Source: Verrucomicrobia bacterium TMED44 (lineage in GTDB: Bacteria; Verrucomicrobiota; Verrucomicrobiia; Opitutales; Seribacteraceae). From it: a stretch of DNA of 7,866 nt. Positions 6,560-7,866 of this stretch are shown here, in pieces; the first letter of the stretch is position 1; every line of letters begins with the position of its first letter. Location of the stretch: the NCBI GenBank assembly GCA_002168015.1, contig NHCX01000128.1:7599-15464 (forward strand), given 5' to 3'. The translations under genes were made by a program, and so were the position numbers. Below the pieces are notes generated by a model. That model saw only the letters and a program-made list of their open reading frames with translations. It did no database searches and was not told the origin of the DNA.

Positions 6560-7866
6560 ATGCTGTTTAGAATTCCAACGATCTACATATTCCTAGTCAC
6601 ATTAACTTTATTTTGTTTGTACAAAGTAGAGCATATGAGCCTCGTTGGTACTGTAATCATGTTCTCCATTCTTTTTTTCTTAACAATCATAAACCTGAAA
6701 AAAAGAAATTATTGTGAAGTATCAATAACTTTATTGGTTCTATTCTACTGTATGATTAATAAAAAAACTCCCCAAATAGAGCTTAAAGAATTTAATAAAA
6801 ACCATTTTTCGGAATTAAACACATGGGTACAACTTCAACCTGCAAAGTATAATGTTACGGTTGGAGAGAAAAAATTTACTGCGAGGTATGGGCAAATTTT
6901 AACAAATACAGAATTGCTACAAGAATTTAGCACGACGCAACACCTTTTTTTATTTAATAAAAATATCAAGTTTAAAAGATTTCGAATCTCTAGAATCCGA
7001 GGAAAATCTTATTTAGCAAAACAATATCTAGATGAAACCCCTACTAAAATCATATGTTATGTGGACGAGATTAAAAATTTTGCTCCAAAAAAATTAAGAC
7101 CAAGACATATTGCTTCTATTTGGCATAATGAAAACTTATCTACTCATGTAAAGGCATTTACACAGGCATTCTTATTTGGTGATAAAACTGCATTAAGTCA
7201 GTCTCAATTAACTGTATTTCGAAATTCCGGAACTTTACACTTATTTGCCGTAAGTGGACTTCATGTTGGTTGTTTATTTCTAGCTATCTCAAAATTACTA
7301 AGATTATCAGGTATGAAACAAATAATTGCCAATTTAACTACGATGATAATTCTTATGTACTATCTTCATCTCGTAAATTTCTCAGTATCATCCGTAAGAG
7401 CCTACTTAATGCTTCTCATATGGGTATCTACTAGACTGATAGGTGTTCGGGTCCCTACCATCAATACATTGTGTGTTGCAGGAACGATACTTCTAATTTC
7501 AGACAATAACAACATAAACAACCTTGGGTTCATTCTCTCCATTTCAGTTGTTCTGACCATTATATGGCTTTTACAAGATCTGAATAAAAATTTTCATCTT
7601 AAATTTCTTAAACATGTGACTCATCTAAATTTAATAAACATTGCGGCATTCTGTGGTAGTTTTTTAGTTCTTGCAAAAAGTTTTTCTCTCATCGTGCCAA
7701 TATCGCTTATTTCAAATATGGTTTTAATTCCAATAATCGCCATACTTATGCCAATTTCATTTATAACGATATCATTATCATGGCTACCTCACACAGAATG
7801 GATAAGTTCAATCTATAATTTTACAATAATAATACTAATACAATTTTGTGAAATTATGGCAGGTGA
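6560..7866 (+). CDS. comEC: ComEC/Rec2 family DNA-uptake channel protein (partial, 3' end beyond window)
   Basis: ComEC is the inner-membrane channel that carries single-stranded DNA into the cytoplasm during natural transformation. The reading frame is open from the ATG at 6560 to the right edge (435 codons, no stop). Three hydrophobic helices open the protein (about 5-23, 26-46, 53-66). A mostly soluble beta-rich region (about 67-190) follows in the place of the DUF4131 OB-like domain. The Competence domain then begins: FLFGDKTALS (204-213) and the family hallmark HLFAVSGLHVG (227-237), followed by repeated hydrophobic helices and the conserved VRAYLML segment (279-285). The gene is probably about half to two-thirds complete, as full ComEC proteins often have 600-800 residues. 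Any C-terminal metallo-beta-lactamase-like nuclease domain would lie outside the window. An in-frame TAA at 6548-6550 excludes an earlier start. No Shine-Dalgarno sequence precedes the ATG, apart from a weak TGGA. It diverges from the rhomboid gene. Confidence 0.9.
   Translation, partial: MLFRIPTIYIFLVTLTLFCLYKVEHMSLVGTVIMFSILFFLTIINLKKRNYCEVSITLLVLFYCMINKKTPQIELKEFNKNHFSELNTWVQLQPAKYNVTVGEKKFTARYGQILTNTELLQEFSTTQHLFLFNKNIKFKRFRISRIRGKSYLAKQYLDETPTKIICYVDEIKNFAPKKLRPRHIASIWHNENLSTHVKAFTQAFLFGDKTALSQSQLTVFRNSGTLHLFAVSGLHVGCLFLAISKLLRLSGMKQIIANLTTMIILMYYLHLVNFSVSSVRAYLMLLIWVSTRLIGVRVPTINTLCVAGTILLISDNNNINNLGFILSISVVLTIIWLLQDLNKNFHLKFLKHVTHLNLINIAAFCGSFLVLAKSFSLIVPISLISNMVLIPIIAILMPISFITISLSWLPHTEWISSIYNFTIIILIQFCEIMAG

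Overview
The window is an AT-rich, very compact bacterial chromosomal segment holding seven protein-coding genes and almost no non-coding DNA; the longest gap is 77 bases. I see no mobile element, RNA gene, CRISPR array or dense repeat. The organism is best guessed as a member of the Verrucomicrobiota or a relative in the PVC group. The basis is the style of release factor 1 (GPGGQGVNTTDSAV), the PvrB-type pyrimidine enzyme sequence, the long Prc-like S41 protease with a GDETTHGKGTVQ active-site stretch, and the HAD phosphatase. Bacteroidota is less likely but not excluded, because the rhomboid C-terminal tail resembles one common there. None of the seven start codons has a recognisable Shine-Dalgarno sequence.

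Layout. From the left edge to 1444, two minus-strand genes overlap by 7 bases: a HAD-family phosphatase (443-1444), then the first 149 codons of pyrB (aspartate carbamoyltransferase), which runs off the left edge. A 56-base divergent intergenic region (1445-1500) with a perfect 14-base palindrome separates them from a plus-strand pair that overlaps by 8 bases: prfA (release factor 1, 1501-2580) and prmC (the methyltransferase that modifies release factors, 2573-3427). prmC converges, with only 2 bases between the stops, on a minus-strand pair: a rhomboid intramembrane protease (5649-6482) followed after 2 bases by a Prc/Tsp-like S41 protease (3430-5646). A second divergent intergenic region (6483-6559) leads to a plus-strand comEC-type competence channel gene (6560 onward), cut by the right edge after 435 codons.

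How the genes relate. prfA and prmC are an enzyme-substrate pair in translation termination. The rhomboid and the S41 protease are two envelope proteases that look co-transcribed, which suggests a shared role in envelope protein quality control or sequential cleavage. The HAD phosphatase and pyrB look translationally coupled, which raises a possible but unproven link with pyrimidine metabolism. ComEC is the DNA-translocation channel of natural transformation. These are mostly known families in ordinary chromosomal context; I do not see a clearly new system, and the observations worth checking concern gene pairing, start signals and small residue changes.
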